A DNA stretch of 64,000 nucleotides from Burhinus oedicnemus (Eukaryota; Chordata; Aves; Charadriiformes; Burhinidae), in assembly GCA_008921705.1 (NCBI GenBank), contig VFFE01007506.1:1373822-1437821 (forward strand), read 5' to 3'. Positions 61,869 through 64,000 of this stretch are shown in pieces. The notes beneath the pieces are model-generated. The model was not told where the DNA came from and did no database searches. It saw only the letters and a list, made by a program, of their open reading frames with translations. The position numbers and the translations under genes are program-made. Within the stretch, counting starts at the first letter, position 1. Each line of letters starts with the position of its first letter.

Positions 61869-64000
61869 TTTTCACTTGCAATTGTGTAATCAACCACTAT
61901 TATCAAAGGATTTTCTCAAAACTAAAATGATCTTAAGACAGTTGAAGTAACCTAAGGCTTAAAACCCAGGTGAAGAGATGTAGTAAATTAAGATTGGCAT
62001 GACAATTCTTTAAGCCTGAAAGAAGGATCCAAACCCTTAGATTCAGGCCAGCACTAGTGTTGCGTATGAGGTTGTATTACAAAATCAATACAAAAAGACG
62101 GCTGTATGTCTAACAATGACCAAACAGAAGAGCAATATTATGCTGTTCTCATTCACCTTGGTGCAAGTCTGAAATAAGTGCAGCTGCTCCCTATTTATAT
62201 AAGAATTAGGAGGCAGAAACATACTGCAATTCTGTATAAATTATCTTTCTGATTTACTGGAAGTAAAGAACTCCTCTTAAGTGAAAGAAAACAATTTTGT
62301 CCTTTTTTCTCAAAGGCAAAATCCCCCAAATATAATTTTAAGACATGAATTATGGTACATGGCAGTTTCTCCCTATTCTGCTATTAGATTCTACCCCAGT
62401 GATATAAACTGTTTGCAAAGCAAGCAGGATTTGACTAGTTTTCTGTCCATCATATGAAATAACCTCTGGGATGTTTGTATACATTATGACTATGATGACA
62501 TAAAATTTTTAAAGTTTTCCTTTTCAGTAGATTCCTAAAAAAACCATTAGTTTTGATGACTAATTTGCATTTTCATTCCATCAGGAGCCATGCTGTTCAC
62601 AGGTTTTATTTGGCCTAAAACAGTCATTAGGAAACTGTTTCGCCTCTTTCCCAATGTTTCTCAGTAAGAAATACTTTACAGAGGGAAACCCTGCCACCAG
62701 CTGTATCATGCATTTGAAACCCACAAAGAACCAAGTTCGAAGAAGGAGAATCAAGCTTTTCAATGAGAAATCCAATTGGCCTGCAGGGTGCAATCCTGCC
62801 ACCCAGTCAAGTATGTCCTGGTCCCACAACTGCGTCTTAATTCTGTACCACAAGGAAAAAGTACCTAAACAAAACAACACTAAAGTCCTCTAGAAAAGCT
62901 GTGCTTTTCCCATGATTTATTCCATTATTGTTCAAGGCCTTCTCCAGCTGGGAGGTATCTGGCTGTAAAGTTTTGAACTCAGTGGGAGTGAGACATGATA
63001 CACTTTCTAAGACAAGCACCATCAATCATTTCAATCAAGTAGAGGTTTTTAGATGATTAAAGACTTTGAAAGTTGCTCTGAGTTTGAGTATTGCACCGTA
63101 TCTGGTAAATGGCTGTGCATTTTTGCTACTACACCAGGCATTTTAAGTATTTTCAATTTGAAGCTATCAAGCCCAGCATTTATCAGTGGTAAAGATTTGA
63201 TAAAACTGACAGAAGATGAAAGTGGACAAAGTATGTTTCAAAATAACATTGGTGATTAATCAAAGTGAGTTGCCCAAAAGTCCAAGATCTGGAACACAAA
63301 AAACCTTCACCAAATTAGAAGCTGGCATTCAACTCAAATATAGATCTAAACTATAAATAATTATTTTAAGGAGTAAGTTTTAAGTATTATAGAAAAATGG
63401 ATTTCATATTGGCTTTAGCCTTAAAATGTTTGGTGTCCCTCTCATTTAAGCGAGAAATACTCATACTTAAAAATGGCCAATAATTAACTTTGCTGTATTT
63501 CTGTTTGTTTAATGAATGCAAAGTCTCTGCTATGCTCTGTGGAATTATAAGTGGACATTTCTGTTCCAAGAAGTTTACAATAAGAAGGCAGTACAGAAAA
63601 TATTGTACACAAAACAGAGTGCTGGAGTTGGGTCACTTCATTGACATTCTAGGTCATTCTTATTTTTGCAGTCTGGTTTTCTAAGGAATCCTGTTCTGTT
63701 TGCTTGTGTGTCTGTTTATTATAGGTGACCCTTTCACCTCATCTCATCCCAATAGATTTGACCCCGTTAGCCAACACAAGAATGAAGTTGTTGGTAGCTG
63801 GTGAGAGGTGGAAGCCACCCAGAGGACAGAGTCCCTCTCTGACCTCCCATGGACAGAACAATGCTATGAGGATGACCCTCAGCATAACCTAGAGCAGCGC
63901 AATAAAAAGAGGATGCTTACAAAGAGCCTAACTTCAGTAACATCTTCAGTTGGGGCTTATATTTTATAAATTACTAGCGAATCACTCTTACAAATTACCA
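61869..64000. other. Non-coding DNA, nothing recognised
   Basis: AT-rich unique sequence to the end of the window. Two overlapping frames at 62581-62893 (99 codons minus, 79 plus) are unrecognised. No repeat or RNA gene was identified. Confidence 0.6.

Noticed and set aside
1..64000. Bacterial or phage systems (operons, CRISPR arrays, defence islands)
   Set aside because: Gene density, ORF lengths and repeat content are those of avian nuclear DNA; no prokaryotic coding structure is present.

Overview
The window looks like vertebrate nuclear DNA from a bird. The main evidence is several fragments of CR1, the dominant avian LINE. They show 5' truncation, the characteristic 3' end built of ATTCTATG octamers, and the C-terminal reverse-transcriptase reading frame. 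There are also three solitary LTRs of a Neoaves-type endogenous retrovirus family (TGTCCTGGTTTGAG... ends, 5-bp target duplications, ERVL-like). The sequence is AT-rich, has only short non-overlapping ORFs, and lacks bacterial gene density, ribosome-binding sites or operons. The species cannot be fixed from the sequence alone.

No host protein-coding gene, tRNA or rRNA could be supported. The window reads as intergenic DNA or the inside of a very large intron. The longest open frames (119-173 codons) lie in locally GC-richer patches, resemble no family I recognise, and are expected by chance in 64 kb.

Layout. 1-31 kb is almost repeat-free unique sequence, with one probable old CR1 tail (19.5 kb), a short ATT microsatellite (12.6 kb) and a purine-rich tract (10.6-10.9 kb). 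At 31.05-31.4 kb is an ancient CR1 reverse-transcriptase fossil, followed by a GC-richer patch and a small cluster of GATA motifs (32.5 kb). LTR A (minus strand, perfect CCCTC duplication) is at 35.7-36.4 kb. A younger CR1 tail with a readable ORF2 C-terminus is at 37.9-38.4 kb (minus), a smaller one at 45.3-45.5 kb (minus), and an old one at 49.0-49.5 kb (plus).

From 56.3 to 61.9 kb the density of unusual structure rises sharply. An 80-bp imperfect palindrome is followed by LTR C (minus), LTR B (plus, sister of LTR A), a CR1 tail with an open C-terminal frame (plus), and a 61-bp inverted repeat (56 bp of it perfect) bracketing 1.26 kb. A 40-bp-period tandem duplication follows.

There is no pathway or operon to describe. 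The recognisable coding remnants are LINE reverse-transcriptase pieces, all truncated or decayed and none able to act. The observations most worth following are the near-perfect inverted repeat at 60,471/61,731, the palindrome at 56,283-56,362, and the pair of sister LTRs in opposite orientation 21.6 kb apart.
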